Source: Alphaproteobacteria bacterium (GTDB lineage: Bacteria > Pseudomonadota > Alphaproteobacteria > Bin65). From it: a DNA stretch of 64,000 nt. Under the pieces are notes generated by a model. It saw nothing but the letters and a program-made list of their open reading frames with translations, ran no database searches and was not told the DNA's origin. Of the stretch, positions 62,813 through 64,000 are shown piece after piece. Position numbers and translations under genes: made by a program. The DNA lies in the NCBI GenBank assembly GCA_022819985.1, contig JAJEGH010000003.1, positions 18,076 to 82,075 on the forward strand. The letters are read 5' to 3'. Positions within the stretch are counted from its first letter, which is position 1. Every line of letters starts with the position of its first letter.

Positions 62813-63535
62813 TTATCCCGCCAGCCGGAAATTCACCCTGCGGTTGCGGCGGCCCTTGTTCTCGATCTTGCCGATGGCGACGGGGCCGATCTCCCCGGTG
62901 CGCGCAACATGGGTGCCGCCGCAGGGCTGGAGGTCCACCGTGTCCGCCGCGCCGCCGATCCGCAGCAGGCGGACCGTGCCGGCGCCCACCGGCGGCTTGA
63001 CCGAGAGGGTGCGCACCAGGTCCGGCCGGGCGGCCAGCTCTTCGTCGGCGATCCATTCGGCGCCGACCGGCAGATCGGCCGCGATCAGGCCGTTGAGCGC
63101 GGCTTCGATGGCGGCCTTGTCGAGGGACGTGTCCGGCAGGTCGAAATCCAGCCTTCCCTTGCCGTCGCCGATCTGGCCGCCGGTCACTGCGCCGTCGATG
63201 ACCGCGCACATCAGGTGCATCGCCGTATGCACGCGCATGTGGCGGTGGCGCCGGCCCCAGTCGATCTCGCAGGTCACGGTTTCGCCGGCCGCCGGCAGCG
63301 CCGCGCCCTGCGCCGGGATATGGCGGTGCTCGCCGGTTTCGCGGTCCTTGCGGGTATCGTCGATCGCGGTTTCGCCGCCGCCGGGCAGGGCGAGCGTGCC
63401 CGTATCGCCGGGCTGGCCGCCGCCCAGCGGGTAGAACACCGTGCGGTCGAGCACGATCCCCTCCGGCCCGGCGCGCAGGACGGTCGCCTCGCAGGACTTC
63501 AGATAGGCGTCGCCGCGGAACAGTTCTTCGGTCAT
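62813..63535 (-). CDS. alaX: AlaX-type alanyl-tRNA editing protein
   Basis: 240 residues. The zinc ligands of the trans-editing domain are HTAMH (H-x3-H, about residues 104-108) and CGGTH (C-x3-H, about residues 203-207). VFYPLGGGQPGDTGTL near residue 33 is the other hallmark. The enzyme hydrolyses Ser-tRNA(Ala) or Gly-tRNA(Ala) made in error. Size corresponds to the medium AlaX-M class with the N-terminal Gly-rich barrel. The start ATG 63535 gives the standard MTEELFRGDAYL. The C-terminal end is convergent with the ATPase gene. Confidence 0.92.
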   Translation of the reverse strand: MTEELFRGDAYLKSCEATVLRAGPEGIVLDRTVFYPLGGGQPGDTGTLALPGGGETAIDDTRKDRETGEHRHIPAQGAALPAAGETVTCEIDWGRRHRHMRVHTAMHLMCAVIDGAVTGGQIGDGKGRLDFDLPDTSLDKAAIEAALNGLIAADLPVGAEWIADEELAARPDLVRTLSVKPPVGAGTVRLLRIGGAADTVDLQPCGGTHVARTGEIGPVAIGKIENKGRRNRRVNFRLAG

Positions 63536-63726
63536 GGCGTCCTCTAAATCCCGATGTCCCGCAATGGCACAAAATGCGGGTTCCGGCCATGGAATAGGGC
63601 TTGTGCGGCAAATACCCGGCCGGGACATTCGCCGCGGCGACGACCCGGTCCTTCCCCCGCTTCGGAGGACTCCGGCGGCGCGGGACCGGGCGCGGAAAAA
63701 TATTTTCCGGAATACGATATTATTTC

Positions 63727-63755
63727 TTGACATTGCCAGTTTTGTAATCTATATG
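63727..63755 (+). promoter_or_regulatory. Strong sigma-70-like promoter in the AT-rich part of the right-hand gap
   Basis: TTGACA, 17-bp spacer, TATATG, with the complement TGTCAA at 63762-63767 just downstream. It lies in the gap 63536-63917, where I see no gene. It points to the right, but the only candidate reading frame after it (a GTG around 63872) has no recognisable product, so what it drives is unknown. Confidence 0.45.
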
Positions 63756-63827
63756 TTCTGTTGTCAACGCCCGAAGTGCGCCCGGTCCGCGACGCCCACC
63801 TGCCGCCGCTCACCCCCACCTGGTCTC

Positions 63828-63855
63828 CCCCTCTGAAGAGGATTTCTCTGCGAAA
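63828..63855. repeat. Third copy of the 27-bp inverted-repeat arm
   Basis: CCCTCTGAAGAGGATTTCTC followed by TGCGAAAGG corresponds to the outer arms at 52238-52264 and 52574-52600 with a few changes, including a two-base shortening. It occurs here singly, without a visible partner within the window. Confidence 0.6.
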
Positions 63856-63917
63856 GGGGCGTGACTGTGCCGGTGAGCAACCGGTTACATGGGTACCCCG
63901 GTGGCCCCCTGTACCTC

Positions 63918-64000
63918 TCACAGCGCTTCAGCCGTTTTGGGGTGCAGACGTTGCTTAGCCATTTCTCCGACCTTGATCGCAGCAGTGCTGGCTGGCCATT
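63918..64000 (-). CDS. Possible C-terminal end of a minus-strand gene entering from the right
   Basis: A frame open from the window edge to a TGA (TCA on plus at 63918-63920) encodes 26-27 residues, including KVGEMAKQRLHPKTAEAL. The composition looks protein-like but it is too short to assign. It may equally be non-coding. Confidence 0.25.
   Translation of the reverse strand, partial: WPASTAAIKVGEMAKQRLHPKTAEAL

Noticed and set aside
63761..63958. 65-residue plus-strand ORF near the right end
   Set aside because: It lies over the repeat arm, is Pro/Arg/Trp-rich and has no ribosome site.

Overview
The window is a GC-rich chromosomal stretch that looks alphaproteobacterial. The evidence is a perfect Irr-type iron control box before a dps gene, a GAAC-N7-GAAC site of the alphaproteobacterial LexA type before ssb, tripartite tricarboxylate transport genes, and a high density of aromatic and acyl-CoA catabolic genes. 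I found no rRNA, tRNA, CRISPR array or recognisable transposase. Intergenic spaces carry several families of palindromic repeats.

Layout. 1-5.2 kb: a partial Lys-rich protein, a periplasmic binding lipoprotein with a small membrane protein, znuCB-like metal transport genes, a MazG-like pyrophosphohydrolase and a CpdA-like phosphodiesterase. 5.2-14.8 kb: a set matching all four steps of the phthalate 4,5-dioxygenase route (reductase, dihydrodiol dehydrogenase and decarboxylase on minus, oxygenase on plus), then dps, then tctCBA and a coupled metallophosphoesterase. 14.9-16.4 kb: two tandem MNT/HEPN toxin-antitoxin pairs sharing an identical 98-bp tract. 16.4-18.4 kb: a BKACE/carnitine dehydrogenase pair that could turn carnitine into betainyl-CoA and acetoacetate.

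18.4-31.3 kb is the most distinctive region. It has a phosphopantetheinyl transferase, a free-standing acyl carrier protein, an alpha/beta hydrolase and a convergent 10.4-kb type I polyketide synthase gene. The synthase reads KS-AT-DH-cMT-ER-KR-ACP followed by a second KS with an altered active-site context and an AT remnant that has lost its catalytic Ser and about 90 residues. There is no second ACP in cis. Together the genes suggest a mostly self-contained pathway to a reduced, C-methylated acyl product, possibly using the free ACP and the hydrolase in trans.

31.4-52.2 kb is catabolic: a flavin monooxygenase-like protein, an hcrCAB-like set (4-hydroxybenzoyl-CoA reductase type), acyl-CoA dehydrogenase, dehalogenase, TauD-type oxygenase, a second Rieske oxygenase with its beta subunit, two amidases flanking an enoyl-CoA hydratase, and a quinone-oxidoreductase/ferredoxin/P450 operon. 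An AT-rich foreign-looking gene sits at the 3-prime end of hcrB between 52-bp direct repeats.

52.2-64 kb: nested inverted repeats, a brnTA module whose toxin has an internal deletion, rcnA-like metal efflux, uvrA, a HEAT-repeat protein, an AT-richer EEP-fold enzyme, a GFA-family protein, ssb, a 4HBT-type thioesterase, a DUF4143-type ATPase with an unexplained C-terminal extension behind a 39-bp palindrome, and alaX. Functions are read from motifs and remembered family features; no database search was possible.
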